Below are positions 15,130-24,524 of a stretch of 64,000 nucleotides of DNA, in pieces. Within the stretch, counting starts at the first letter, position 1, and every line of letters starts with the position of its first letter. Origin of the DNA: Nocardioides sp. InS609-2 (GTDB taxonomy: Bacteria > Actinomycetota > Actinomycetes > Propionibacteriales > Nocardioidaceae); the NCBI RefSeq assembly GCF_023208195.1, contig NZ_CP060034.1:496001-560000 (forward strand), written 5' to 3'. The notes beneath the pieces are model-generated. The model saw nothing but the letters and a program-made list of their open reading frames with translations. It was not told where the DNA came from and did no database searches. The position numbers and the translations under genes were made by a program.

Positions 15130-17595
15130 TCACATCGGCGCCCGGAGCGACGCGGTGACCCGGTGCCGAACCCCGGCGACGTCGACCTCGAGACCGCCCC
15201 GGTCCAGCCAGTCCTGTCGCACCGGGCCGTCGTGCCGCACGTAGGCGAGCCCGACGCAGGCGCCGATGGCCTCTCCCCATGCCGCGCTGGTGACCTGACC
15301 CACCGGTTCACCGTGACTCAGCAGCAGCTCGCCACCCCAGAGCACCGCGTCGGGGTCGTCGACGACGAAGGAGACCAGCCGGCGACGCGGTCCGCCTTCG
15401 GCAAGCGTTGCGCGATGTGCGGCGAGAGTCTCGCGCCCGAGGAAGGCCTTGTCGCGGTCCAGTGCGGTGGCGAAGACCAGCCCCGCCTCGACGGGCGTGA
15501 AGTCGGGGGTCAGCTCGCGGCCGAAGGCGCGGTAGCCCTTCTCCAGCCGGAGTGACTCGATCGCGTGGTAGCCCGCCTCCGCGAGGCCGAGCGCCGCGCC
15601 GGCCTCGACCACAGCGTCGTACACGCCGGGCGCGGACTCCCGGGGCACCATCAGCTCCCAGCCCAGCTCGCCGACGTAGGTCATCCGGGTCGCGCGCACC
15701 TGGGCGCCGGCGAGCGTGACCTTCCGGCTGGTGGCGAACGGGAAGGCCTCCTCGGCCAGGTCCGCGTCGACGAGCCCGCTGAGCAGGTCGCGCGAGCGAG
15801 GCCCCATCACGCCGATGACGGCGTGCGCATCCGTGCGGTCCTCGACCGTCGCCGACGACCCCACACGATCGTGCAGGTGCCGGCCGATCCAGTCGAGGTC
15901 GCGCACGGTGGTCGCCGAGCTGCTGACGAGCAGGAATTCGTCGGCCGCGACGCGGGTGACGGTCAGGTCCGCCTCGTAGGTGCCGCGTGTGTTGAGCAGC
16001 GGCGTGTAGACGCACCCGCCGGACGGCACGTCGACGTCGTTGGCGCACACCCACTGCAGCCCTGCGAGCGCTCCGGATCCGCGGACGACGTACTTGGAGA
16101 ACGACGTCTGGTCGAAGACCGCGACGGCCTGGCGGGTGGCGCGCTGCTCGGCCGACGACCAGTCCTGCCAGACCGGCCGGCCCCAGGTGTGGCTGGTCTC
16201 CGCCATTCCCGCCTCCGCCGGACTCGGTGCCAGGTAGAGCGCGCGCTCCCAGCCCATCCGCGAACCGAATGCCGCGCCGGCGGCCGCCAGCCGGTCATGG
16301 ACCGGTGAGGTCCGGATGCCACGACCCGTGACGGGCTCCCGCAGCGGCCACGGGATCTCGTAGTGCAGCCCGAGCGTCTCGGCGACACGTGACCGCAGCC
16401 AGCCATTGTCGGCGGCGTACGGCGCGAACCGGCGTACGTCGACGCCGACCAGGTCGCTGGTGGGCTCACCGGCGATGATCCACTCGGCCAGGGCGCGCCC
16501 GGCGCCGCCCGCGGACGCGATGCCGACGGAGTTGAAGCCCGCCCCGACGAAGAACCCTCGCAGCCCGGGCAGCTCGCCGAGCAGGAACTGGTTGTCGGGC
16601 GTGAAGCTCTCCGGCCCGTTGTAGAACTTTCGAATCCCGGTCTCCGCGAGTGCCGGGATGCGCACCACGGCCTGCTCCATCAGCACCGAGAAGTGCTCCC
16701 AGTCCTCGTCGAGCAGCTGGAACTCGAACGGGTGCGGGATCGAGTCTGGCGCCACCCACGGCTTCGCGTTCGGCTCGAAGCCGCCCACGACCAGGCCGCC
16801 GACCTCCTCCTTGAAGTACGTCCAGCCGTCGGGGTCTCGCATGATCGGGAGGTCCGGATGCACGCCCGGTACCGGGTCCGTGACGACGTAGAAGTGCTCG
16901 GCGCTGTGCAGAGGCACCGTGAGCGTCACGCCCGCCAGCTCGGCGACCGCTTTGGCCCACTGGCCCGCGCAGTTGACGACCACCTCGGCCTCGACGTCGC
17001 CGCTGTCGGTGCGAACGCCGGTGATCCGCGGCCCGGTCGGACCGTCCTCGGTGACCAGCCCCGTAACGCGCACGCCTTCGACGATCCGGGCGCCGCCCTG
17101 CCATGCCCCCTTCGCCAGCGACTGGGTCAGGTCGGTCGGGTTGACCTTGCCGTCCCCGGGCAGCCAGATCGCGCCGAGCAGGTCGTCGCTGCGCATCGGT
17201 GGCCAGAGCTCACCCGCCTCGTCGGGCGTCAGCATCCTGCACTCCAGGTCGTACGCCGCGGCGCTGGCCGCCGTCCGGCGCAGTGCCACCATCCGGTCCT
17301 CGGTGCGGGCCACGATCACTCCGCCGACGTTGCGATAGCCGGTGGCCAGGCCGGTCTCGGCCTCCAGCCGGTCGTAGAGCTCCGCGGAGTACTGCACGAG
17401 CCGGGTGCCGCCCTCGGTCGCCCGGAGCGGCCCGACCAGCCCGGCCGCGTGCCACGTCGTACCGCCGGAGAGGTGCGCCTGCTCGAGCAGCAACACGTCG
17501 GCCCAGCCCGCCTTGACCAGGTGGTAGGCCGTCGAGCAGCCCACCACTCCCCCGCCGATCACGACCACCCGCGCTCGCGTCGGCAGCTCAGTCAT
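15130..17595 (-). CDS. FAD-dependent oxidoreductase fused to GcvT domains (dimethylglycine/sarcosine dehydrogenase-like)
   Basis: An 821-residue two-part enzyme. Residues 1-400 form a DAO-type FAD domain ('VVIGGGVVGCSTAYHL', 'SGGTTWHAAGLVG', 'FVGAGFNSVGIASAGG'). Residues about 430-815 are GcvT/aminomethyltransferase folate-binding domains ('FDQTSFSKYVVRG', 'TYVGELGWELMVP', 'YHAIESLRLEKGYRAFG'). This architecture belongs to dimethylglycine and sarcosine dehydrogenases, which demethylate N-methyl amines and pass the carbon to tetrahydrofolate. The kinase gene upstream ends eight bases inside it, so it is in the operon permease-kinase-dehydrogenase. The true amine is unknown. Confidence 0.87.
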   Translation of the reverse strand: MTELPTRARVVVIGGGVVGCSTAYHLVKAGWADVLLLEQAHLSGGTTWHAAGLVGPLRATEGGTRLVQYSAELYDRLEAETGLATGYRNVGGVIVARTEDRMVALRRTAASAAAYDLECRMLTPDEAGELWPPMRSDDLLGAIWLPGDGKVNPTDLTQSLAKGAWQGGARIVEGVRVTGLVTEDGPTGPRITGVRTDSGDVEAEVVVNCAGQWAKAVAELAGVTLTVPLHSAEHFYVVTDPVPGVHPDLPIMRDPDGWTYFKEEVGGLVVGGFEPNAKPWVAPDSIPHPFEFQLLDEDWEHFSVLMEQAVVRIPALAETGIRKFYNGPESFTPDNQFLLGELPGLRGFFVGAGFNSVGIASAGGAGRALAEWIIAGEPTSDLVGVDVRRFAPYAADNGWLRSRVAETLGLHYEIPWPLREPVTGRGIRTSPVHDRLAAAGAAFGSRMGWERALYLAPSPAEAGMAETSHTWGRPVWQDWSSAEQRATRQAVAVFDQTSFSKYVVRGSGALAGLQWVCANDVDVPSGGCVYTPLLNTRGTYEADLTVTRVAADEFLLVSSSATTVRDLDWIGRHLHDRVGSSATVEDRTDAHAVIGVMGPRSRDLLSGLVDADLAEEAFPFATSRKVTLAGAQVRATRMTYVGELGWELMVPRESAPGVYDAVVEAGAALGLAEAGYHAIESLRLEKGYRAFGRELTPDFTPVEAGLVFATALDRDKAFLGRETLAAHRATLAEGGPRRRLVSFVVDDPDAVLWGGELLLSHGEPVGQVTSAAWGEAIGACVGLAYVRHDGPVRQDWLDRGGLEVDVAGVRHRVTASLRAPM

Positions 17596-18493
17596 CGGCG
17601 GCCCCGGCCAGCAGCCGCTCGAAGTGCGGTCCGCGGAACGTAGCCACCGCCTTCTCGTAGCGGTGCAGCCCCCAGCCCGTGAAGTCGAAATCGAGCGGGC
17701 TGGTGGCCGCCTGGATGTAGCCCCAGAGAGACCAGCCGTACTCGCTGCGCAACGACCCGAGGCGGACTCGGGCCAGGTCGCCCGGTGTGGGATCTCCGAA
17801 GTAGGCCTCTACGTAGGCATCCAGGCGCTCGGGCGGGAACTCGCACTCGGTGGCGGTGTTGCCGAGCTCGAACTCCACGTCGTTGTTGCCGGAGTACTCG
17901 TAGTCGATCAGCCGGATCCGCTCACCGTCGTCGATGAAGTTGCCGGCGAGCAGGTCGTTGTTGCAGGGCATCGTCACCCGCGGCCGGGTCGCCACCGCCC
18001 GGGTAACGGAGACCCAGGCGTCGGCCTGCTCGTCGTACCCGGCGGGCAGGGCGAACCCGCGCACACGCACCGTCTGCCGGTACGCCGCCTGCCGGGCGAA
18101 CATGTCGAACACGCCGGTGAACCGCGGCCCCGCGTGCAACCGCCGACAAGCATCGGCGGCACGCTGCAGCACCCCGGGATCGGCGAAGGAGTCGTTGTCG
18201 AGCGTGCGACCCGGCAGGTAGCCGATCACCAGCAGCGCGAGGTCGGGCCGGTAGTCGAAGACCTCGGCCCCGACCCCTGCCTCGGCTGCCGCGCGCGAGT
18301 TGAGGTGCTCGGTGTCCCGGTCGATGCCGAGCAGCCGCGTGTCGCTGCTGCTGTGCCGGACGACGTACGACGCGTCCGGGGTGTCGACCCGGTAGTTGCG
18401 GTTGGTCAGCCCGCCCGACAGCTCCTCGACCAGCACCCGGCTGGACAGGCATGGCACCTGGTTGAGGAGCGTGTCGAACTCTGGCGGAATCAA
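17588..18493 (-). CDS. Choline/ethanolamine kinase-like phosphotransferase
   Basis: A 301-residue kinase-fold protein. 'LSGGLTNRNYRVDT' is the glycine-rich start of choline kinases (LicA/APH superfamily), and 'CNNDLLAGNFIDD' with 'IRLIDYEYSGNNDVEFELGN' give the catalytic Asp and metal-binding Asp of the choline-kinase pattern. I start it at a TTG at 18493 that overlaps the permease stop; a GAGG lies about a dozen bases upstream. Earlier codons are the permease in another frame. Phosphorylation of choline or ethanolamine is the family activity. Its coupling to a permease and an amine dehydrogenase supports amino-alcohol metabolism. Confidence 0.78.
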   Translation of the reverse strand: MIPPEFDTLLNQVPCLSSRVLVEELSGGLTNRNYRVDTPDASYVVRHSSSDTRLLGIDRDTEHLNSRAAAEAGVGAEVFDYRPDLALLVIGYLPGRTLDNDSFADPGVLQRAADACRRLHAGPRFTGVFDMFARQAAYRQTVRVRGFALPAGYDEQADAWVSVTRAVATRPRVTMPCNNDLLAGNFIDDGERIRLIDYEYSGNNDVEFELGNTATECEFPPERLDAYVEAYFGDPTPGDLARVRLGSLRSEYGWSLWGYIQAATSPLDFDFTGWGLHRYEKAVATFRGPHFERLLAGAADD

Positions 18494-20082
18494 GCGTCGA
18501 AGGCCTCGATGACTGCCTCGTCGATGGTGTGTTTGGGACCCTTGAACCAGTGCTTCGCGGAGGCGTGCCACCAGATGGTCAGCACCAGCAGCGCACCGAG
18601 CGTGAGCACGGGAGCGTAGTTGGCGAACTTGGGTGAGAAGTCGTCGTTGAACGGGTTGCCCTGCGGCACGAACGGCAGGATGAAGTAGATCGAGATGATC
18701 GCGATCTCGATGACCGCCACCAGGTTCATCCACTTGTACTTCGCCCCGTTGTTCCAGGCGCCCAGCTCGAACGCGTCACCGATCCGCCACCGAAGCCAGA
18801 TCGGGATGAGGAAGGCCAGATAGAGGCCGATCACCGCGACGGAGACAACGGCGTAGAACGCGGTCGGCACGATCAGCGGGTCTGCTTCGGTGCCAAGGTT
18901 CACCTCGATCAACGCCGGCAGCGTGATCAGGGCGGACACGACCGCAACGAGCATCACCGCGTTGGCGGGGACCTTGGCGTCCGACAGCTTCGACCAGAGC
19001 CTCGAGCCGGGGATCGCGCCGTCGCGGCTGAACGCGAAGGTCATCCGCGACGCGCTGGTCATGCAGGCCGTCGTACAGAAGAACTGGCCCGCGGCCGAGA
19101 TGAAGAGGACAAGACCGGCCAGTCCGGTGCCGAGCGAGGACGTGAAGATGTAGGCCACGCCGCCTGCACCCACGCCCGCGTTGTCGGGAAGTCCGTCAGC
19201 ACCGTTCGGGACCGCGAAGAGGAACGCCAGCAGCAGGATCCAGCCACCGATGGCCGAGTAGAAGATCGACTGCCAGATGCCCTTGGCTGCTGCGGAGGAC
19301 GCCGCCGAGGTCTCCTCCGAGAGGTGCGCCGAGGCGTCGAAGCCGGTGATCGTGTACTGCGTGAGCAGCAGTCCGAACGGCACGACCAGCAACCAGTAGG
19401 TGCCGGACGACGACGAGCCGTCGCTGTAGCCGGAGTTGTTGAACCGTTCGGCGAACACGTAGCCGAAGCTCTGGTGGTAGTCGGGCACGAAGATCAGGAT
19501 CAGCACGATCACCGCTGCGCCGACGACGTGCCACCAGACGGATACGTTGTTGATGATCGCCATCAGGTGACCGCTGAAGATGTTGAGGACCGAAGCCAGC
19601 ACGAGCACCACCACGAAGATGATGAAGACGCGCGTGAGCGAGTAGTCGGCCGCGAAGCTCTCGGACCAGGTGCTGATCGTCAGGTCGATGAAGGTCGCGC
19701 ACCCGTAGGCGACCGACGCCGTGACGGCAACCAGGCCGATCAGGTTGAGCCAGCCCGCGAAGAAGCCGGCAGCCGGGCCGCCGAGCTTGGACGCCCACCA
19801 GTAGATGCCGCCCGAGGTCGGGTACGCCGACACGAGCTCGCTCATGGTGAGGCCGATGATCAGGATGAAGATCGAGACGATCGGCCAGCCCCACGAGATG
19901 GCGACGGGACCGCCGTTGTTGAAGCCCTGGCCGAAGGTCGTGAAGCAACCGGCCAGGATCGAGATGATCGAGAAGGAGATCGCGAAGTTGGAGAAACCCG
20001 ACCACGAACGGTGCAGCTCCTGCTTGTACCCGAGCCTGGCGAGGTGCTTCTCGTCTTCGGTCAGATTGTCGTTGTCGGCCAT
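18490..20082 (-). CDS. APC-superfamily amine/amino acid permease
   Basis: A 530-residue, 12-helix permease with the N-terminal 'LHRSWSGFSNFAISFSIIS' and 'AYPTSGGIYWWASKLGG' motifs of the amino acid/GABA/choline transporter branch of the APC superfamily. Its start is divergent from the FadR-type regulator across 137 bases, and its stop overlaps the kinase start. It should bring the cluster's amine or amino-alcohol substrate into the cell. GABA, choline, ethanolamine or polyamines are all used by relatives. Confidence 0.88.
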   Translation of the reverse strand: MADNDNLTEDEKHLARLGYKQELHRSWSGFSNFAISFSIISILAGCFTTFGQGFNNGGPVAISWGWPIVSIFILIIGLTMSELVSAYPTSGGIYWWASKLGGPAAGFFAGWLNLIGLVAVTASVAYGCATFIDLTISTWSESFAADYSLTRVFIIFVVVLVLASVLNIFSGHLMAIINNVSVWWHVVGAAVIVLILIFVPDYHQSFGYVFAERFNNSGYSDGSSSSGTYWLLVVPFGLLLTQYTITGFDASAHLSEETSAASSAAAKGIWQSIFYSAIGGWILLLAFLFAVPNGADGLPDNAGVGAGGVAYIFTSSLGTGLAGLVLFISAAGQFFCTTACMTSASRMTFAFSRDGAIPGSRLWSKLSDAKVPANAVMLVAVVSALITLPALIEVNLGTEADPLIVPTAFYAVVSVAVIGLYLAFLIPIWLRWRIGDAFELGAWNNGAKYKWMNLVAVIEIAIISIYFILPFVPQGNPFNDDFSPKFANYAPVLTLGALLVLTIWWHASAKHWFKGPKHTIDEAVIEAFDA

Positions 20083-20219
20083 GTGCCCTCCAGGGTGCCG
20101 CGGAATGACGTTTGATCGGAGGCTAGACCCGCCGTCATCCGTCGTCCAGAGGTGTAAGTAAAATTGGTATGAACTCCGACCATTGACACTCCTCGTGATT
20201 TCTCAGCAGACTGACCCCC
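20083..20219. promoter_or_regulatory. Divergent promoter region of the amine-catabolism cluster
   Basis: The 137 bases between permease and regulator genes are the only control region for both arms of the cluster. They contain an AT-rich patch (20155-20170), a TGGT...ACCA inverted pair at 20165-20182 and a TTGACA at 20183-20188 that could be a -35 element for the regulator. The adjacent GntR/FadR-type protein is the obvious candidate to bind here. The operator itself is a guess. Confidence 0.45.
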
Positions 20220-20954
20220 GTGACCGCCGCGCCGCACGAGCACCTCAGCCAGTCCGTGCTGCGCCCGGTGCTCGGTCACCACGCGTTCGAGGCCTGCGTC
20301 GAGCAGCTGGGTCGCGCGATCCGGCTCGGCGTCTACCCGATGGGCAGCACCCTGCCGCCCGAGCGCGAGCTCGCGACGCGGCTGGCCGTCAGCCGCGCCA
20401 CGCTGCGCGAGGCGATGGCGGCGCTACGCCAGGCCGGCCTCGTCGAGACCACCCGGGGCCGCGGGGGTGGCACGGTGGTGACGGCCAAGCCGAGGAGTTC
20501 GTACGCCCGCAAGGCGGCCCGGATCACCGGAGCCCAGCGGCGCGACTGGCTCGACGCCCTGGAGTTCCGTCGGGTCGTCGAGCCCGGCGCGGCGTACCTC
20601 GCGGCGTCGGCGACACTCGACGAAACTCAGCTCGACCAGCTTCGTGAGGCCGAGGCGACGGTCTCGGCGGCCACCCGCCCTGCCGACCACCGGCAGGCCG
20701 ACTCGCTCTTCCACCTGACCGTGGCGGCGCTCACCGGCTCCCCGCGCACCATCGAGGCGGTGACCTCGGTCCAGTCATCCCTGCACGAGATGCTGGGCTC
20801 CATCCCCGTGCTCGAGGCCAACATCGGCCACTCCCACCGCCAGCACCGAAGCCTCCTGACGGCCGTCGAGCGTGGTCACCCCGACCGCGCCCGCCGGGTG
20901 ATGGAAGAACACTGCGACGACACCGCAGCCCTGCTGCGCGGCCTGCTGGGCTGA
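20220..20954 (+). CDS. GntR-family regulator, FadR subfamily
   Basis: A 244-residue regulator with a winged helix in residues 20-90 ('PMGSTLPPERELATRLAV', 'SRATLREAMAALRQAGLVE', 'GRGGGTVVT') and an all-helical FCD ligand domain ('DSLFHLTVAALTGSPR', 'HSHRQHRSLLTAVERGH') with the His/Asp residues that bind metal or carboxylates. FadR-type proteins sense a pathway intermediate. It starts at the GTG at 20220, divergent from the permease and 25 bases before the ligase gene. Confidence 0.87.
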   Translation: MTAAPHEHLSQSVLRPVLGHHAFEACVEQLGRAIRLGVYPMGSTLPPERELATRLAVSRATLREAMAALRQAGLVETTRGRGGGTVVTAKPRSSYARKAARITGAQRRDWLDALEFRRVVEPGAAYLAASATLDETQLDQLREAEATVSAATRPADHRQADSLFHLTVAALTGSPRTIEAVTSVQSSLHEMLGSIPVLEANIGHSHRQHRSLLTAVERGHPDRARRVMEEHCDDTAALLRGLLG

Positions 20955-20979
20955 CCGTCAGCCGACCCGGAAGGACACC

Positions 20980-22350
20980 ATGACCGCACCCAACGACCGC
21001 TACCTGACCCTGGAACGGCTCCGCACGATGATCGAGGCCGACGAGGTCGACACCGTCGTCCTCGCGTTCACCGACATGCAGGGGCGACTCCAGGGCAAGC
21101 GCCTGCACGGCCGCTACTTCCTCGACGTCGCGCTCGAGCACGGCACAGAGGGGTGCAACTACCTGCTCGCCGTCGACGTCGACATGAACACCGTCGAGGG
21201 CTACGAGATCTCGTCGTGGCAGCGCGGCTACGGCGACATGGAGTTCGTGCCCGACTGGGACACCCTGCGGCGGCTCCCCCACCTGCCTGCGACCGCCATG
21301 GTGCAGTGCGACCTCGTCTGGCTCGATCACGCGCCGGTGGTGCAGTCCCCACGCACGGTACTGCGCGCCCAGCTCGAACACGTGGCGGAGCGCGGCATGA
21401 CGGCACTCGCCGGCACCGAGCTCGAGTTCATCGCCTTCAACAGCACCTACGAGGAGGCGCACCGTTCGCGCTACCGCGACCTCAACCCGGTCAACCAGTA
21501 CAACGTCGACTACTCGATCCTCGGCACCACCCGCGTCGAGCCGCTGCTGCGCGGCATCCGCAACCACATGTACGCCGCGGGGATGGATGTCGAGGGCGCC
21601 AAGGGCGAGTGCAACTTCGGCCAGCACGAGATCGGCTTCCTGTACGCCGAGGCAATGGCCACCGCCGACAACCACAGTGTCTACAAGACGGCGGCCAAGG
21701 AGATCGCGGCCCAGCACGGCCGGTCGCTCACCTTCATGGCGAAGTACGACCAGCGCGAGGGCAACTCCTGCCACATCCACCTGTCGCTGCGCGGCACCGA
21801 CGGCGACGTCGTCTTCTGGGACGACGACGCGGGTGCCCGCAGCCCGCTCTATGACCACTTCGTCGCCGGCGTGCTGGCCACGATGGCCGACTTCACGCTC
21901 ATCTACGCGCCCAACATCAACTCCTACAAGCGCTTCGCGGCCGGGTCGTTCGCCCCGACCACGATCGGCTGGGGCCTCGACAACCGCACGTGTGCCGTGC
22001 GTCTGGTCGGCCACGGACCCAGCGCCCGCATGGAGAACCGCGTGCCCGGCGGCGACGTGAACCCCTACCTGGCCCTCGCCGCGATGATCGCCGGCGGCCT
22101 GCACGGGATCGACCAGGAGCTGAAGCTCGAGCCCGAGCTGGTCGGCAACGCCTACACCAGCGACGACCATGCCCGGGTACCGCAGACGCTGCACGCGGCC
22201 CGCGAGGCCTTCAACGGCTCAGCGATCGCCAGGGCGGCGTTCGGCGACGCCGTAGTCGACCACTACACGAACATGGCCGACGTCGAGCTCGCGGCGTACG
22301 GCGCGGCCGTGACCGACTGGGAGCTGTTCCGTGGCTTCGAGAGGCTGTGA
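20980..22350 (+). CDS. Glutamine synthetase-like gamma-glutamyl-amine ligase
   Basis: A 456-residue GS-I fold protein: 'GTELEFIAF' (metal Glu), 'ECNFGQHEIGF', 'GNSCHIHLSL' (ATP/metal), 'FAPTTIGWGLDNRTCAVRL' and 'MENRVPGGDVNPYLALAAM' (glutamate Arg). It lacks the adenylylation-site NLYD motif (NAYTSD instead), as in GlnA3/GlnA4/PuuA-type enzymes, which ligate glutamate to amines rather than to ammonia. In Streptomyces, GlnA3 acts on polyamines and GlnA4 on ethanolamine. The downstream dehydrogenases and gamma-glutamyl hydrolase support such a role. The start ATG has GGAAGGA five bases upstream. Confidence 0.87.
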   Translation: MTAPNDRYLTLERLRTMIEADEVDTVVLAFTDMQGRLQGKRLHGRYFLDVALEHGTEGCNYLLAVDVDMNTVEGYEISSWQRGYGDMEFVPDWDTLRRLPHLPATAMVQCDLVWLDHAPVVQSPRTVLRAQLEHVAERGMTALAGTELEFIAFNSTYEEAHRSRYRDLNPVNQYNVDYSILGTTRVEPLLRGIRNHMYAAGMDVEGAKGECNFGQHEIGFLYAEAMATADNHSVYKTAAKEIAAQHGRSLTFMAKYDQREGNSCHIHLSLRGTDGDVVFWDDDAGARSPLYDHFVAGVLATMADFTLIYAPNINSYKRFAAGSFAPTTIGWGLDNRTCAVRLVGHGPSARMENRVPGGDVNPYLALAAMIAGGLHGIDQELKLEPELVGNAYTSDDHARVPQTLHAAREAFNGSAIARAAFGDAVVDHYTNMADVELAAYGAAVTDWELFRGFERL

Positions 22351-22351
22351 A

Positions 22352-23704
22352 GTGACCACCACCCTGATCTCCCCCGTCACCGGCGAGACCATCGGCGAAG
22401 TCCCCTCGGCATCGCAGACCGAGACCGACACCGCCGTCGAGCGGGCGCAGGAAGCCTTCGGCCCGTGGCGCGACGTCGCGCCCGGTGAGCGCGCCCGGCT
22501 GTTGCGCCGGTTCGCCGCCGTGGTCGACGACCACAACGAGGAGCTCGCCCAGCTCGAGGTGCGCAACGCCGGCCATACCATCGGCAACGCACGCTGGGAG
22601 GCTGGCAACGTGCGGGACTGCCTCAACTACTACTCGGCCGCGCCGGAGCGACTGTTCGGCCGGCAGATCCCGGTGGCGGGCGGCGTCGACATCACCTTCC
22701 ACGAACCGCTCGGCGTCGTGGGCATCATCGTGCCGTGGAACTTCCCCATGCCGATCGCCGGCTGGGGCTTCGCGCCCGCCCTCGCGGCCGGCAACACGGT
22801 CGTCCTCAAGCCCGCCGAGCTGACGCCCCTCACCGCCATCCGCCTCGGGGAGCTCGCGCTCGAGGCCGGCATCCCCGAGGGCGTCCTCACCGTCATCCCG
22901 GGCAAGGGCTCGGTGGTCGGCGAACGCTTCGTGACGCATCCGCTCGTGCGCAAGATCGCCTTCACCGGCTCGACGACGGTCGGCAAACAGATCATGGCCG
23001 GCTGTGCCGACCAGGTGAAGAAGGTGACCCTCGAGCTCGGTGGCAAGAGCGCCAACATCGTCTTTGCCGACACCGACATCGCAGCGGCTGCGGCGGCCGC
23101 CCCCAACGCGGCCTTCGACAACTCCGGCCAGGACTGCTGCGCGCGCTCGCGGATCCTCGTACAGCGGACGGCGTACGACGAGTTCGTCGGCCGGCTCGAG
23201 GAGGCCGTGACGGCGATGCGGGTGGCCGACCCCGGCCAGGAGTCCACCGAGATGGGCCCACTCGTCTCGGAGGGGCAGCGCGCCTCGGTGCAGGCCTACA
23301 TCGACGGCGCGAACGTCGCCTTCACGGGCAGTGCCCCCGACGGACCGGGCTGGTGGCTGCCGCCGACGGTCGTGGAGTCCACGTCCACCGACGAGAAGGT
23401 GTGGCGCGAGGAGGTCTTCGGACCGGTCGTCGCGGTGATGCCCTTCGACGACGAGGAGGAGGCCGTCACCCTGGCCAACGACTCGGAGTACGGCCTGTCC
23501 GGCTCGATCTTCACCAACGACCTCGGCCGTGGCATGCGCGTGGCCCGCGGCGTCGAGGCCGGCAACCTGAGCGTCAACTCGCACGCCTCGGTGCGCTACT
23601 GGACGCCGTTCGGTGGCTACAAGCAGTCGGGCCTTGGTCGTGAGCTCGGCCCCGACGCGCCGCATGCGTTCACCGAGGAGAAGAACGTCTTCATCGCGCA
23701 CTGA
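22352..23704 (+). CDS. Aldehyde dehydrogenase of the gamma-glutamyl pathway
   Basis: A 450-residue NAD(P)-dependent ALDH: 'GIIVPWNFPMPIAGWGFAPA' (cofactor Asn), 'FTGSTTVGKQIM', 'TLELGGKSANIVFAD' (general base Glu), the catalytic Cys in 'FDNSGQDCCARSRI' and 'EEVFGPVVAVMPF'. I use the GTG at 22352, two bases after the ligase stop and behind GAGAGG; the frame is open from 22331 but would overlap. By position it should oxidise a gamma-glutamyl-amino-aldehyde to the acid, like PuuC. Substrate specificity is inferred from context. Confidence 0.9.
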   Translation: MTTTLISPVTGETIGEVPSASQTETDTAVERAQEAFGPWRDVAPGERARLLRRFAAVVDDHNEELAQLEVRNAGHTIGNARWEAGNVRDCLNYYSAAPERLFGRQIPVAGGVDITFHEPLGVVGIIVPWNFPMPIAGWGFAPALAAGNTVVLKPAELTPLTAIRLGELALEAGIPEGVLTVIPGKGSVVGERFVTHPLVRKIAFTGSTTVGKQIMAGCADQVKKVTLELGGKSANIVFADTDIAAAAAAAPNAAFDNSGQDCCARSRILVQRTAYDEFVGRLEEAVTAMRVADPGQESTEMGPLVSEGQRASVQAYIDGANVAFTGSAPDGPGWWLPPTVVESTSTDEKVWREEVFGPVVAVMPFDDEEEAVTLANDSEYGLSGSIFTNDLGRGMRVARGVEAGNLSVNSHASVRYWTPFGGYKQSGLGRELGPDAPHAFTEEKNVFIAH

Positions 23705-23743
23705 CCACGCACTGACCGCACCGACGAAAGGAACCATCAGACA

Positions 23744-24523
23744 ATGACTGGACGTATTGAGGGCAAGGTCGCCGTCGTCACCGGCGGCTGCTCCGGCATC
23801 GGGCTGGCGACGGTCCGGCGCTTCGCGGAGGAAGGTGCCCGGGTCGTCATCGGCGACATCGACGAGACGGCCGGGATGCACCTCGTGGACGAGCTCGGCG
23901 GCAGCTCCATCGCGACGTACGTCTCGGTCGACGTCACCTCAAAGGAGCAGGTCGACGCGCTCTTCAAGACCGCCAAGGACACCTACGGCTCGGTCGACAT
24001 CGCGTTCAACAACGCAGGCATCTCGCCGCCCGAGGACGACTCGATCCTCGACACCGAACTCGAGGCGTGGCGGCGGGTGCAGGAGGTGAACCTGACGAGC
24101 GTCTACCTGTGCTGCAAGGCCGCGCTGCCCTACATGCTGGAGCAGAAGTCGGGCTCGATCATCAACACCGCCTCCTTCGTCGCGGTGATGGGCGCCGCTA
24201 CCTCGCAGATCTCCTACTCCGCCTCAAAGGGTGGGGTGCTCTCGATGTCACGCGAGCTCGGCGTGCAGTTCGCCCGGGAGGGCGTGCGTGTCAACGCGCT
24301 GTGCCCCGGGCCGGTCAACACTCCCCTGCTCAAGGAGCTGTTCGCCACCGACGCCGAGCGCGCCGCGCGCCGGTTGGTGCACGTGCCGATGGGCCGCTTC
24401 GCGGAGCCAGAGGAGATGGCCAACGCCGTGCTCTTCCTCGCCTCCGACGAGTCCAGCTTCATCACCGCCAGCACCTTCCTGGTCGACGGCGGCATCTCCG
24501 GCGCCTACGTCACCCCGCTCTGA
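23744..24523 (+). CDS. Short-chain dehydrogenase/reductase of the amine cluster
   Basis: A 259-residue classical SDR with 'VTGGCSGIGLATVRRF' (cofactor loop), 'DIAFNNAGISPPEDD', catalytic 'SYSASKGGVLSMSREL' (Tyr/Lys) and 'FLVDGGISGAYVTPL'. An alcohol dehydrogenase is not part of the classical Puu putrescine route, which uses an amine oxidase, but is what gamma-glutamyl-ethanolamide or another gamma-glutamyl amino alcohol would need before the ALDH step. It lies 39 bases after the ALDH gene and one base before the hydrolase, clearly in the same operon. Confidence 0.88.
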   Translation: MTGRIEGKVAVVTGGCSGIGLATVRRFAEEGARVVIGDIDETAGMHLVDELGGSSIATYVSVDVTSKEQVDALFKTAKDTYGSVDIAFNNAGISPPEDDSILDTELEAWRRVQEVNLTSVYLCCKAALPYMLEQKSGSIINTASFVAVMGAATSQISYSASKGGVLSMSRELGVQFAREGVRVNALCPGPVNTPLLKELFATDAERAARRLVHVPMGRFAEPEEMANAVLFLASDESSFITASTFLVDGGISGAYVTPL

Positions 24524-24524
24524 G

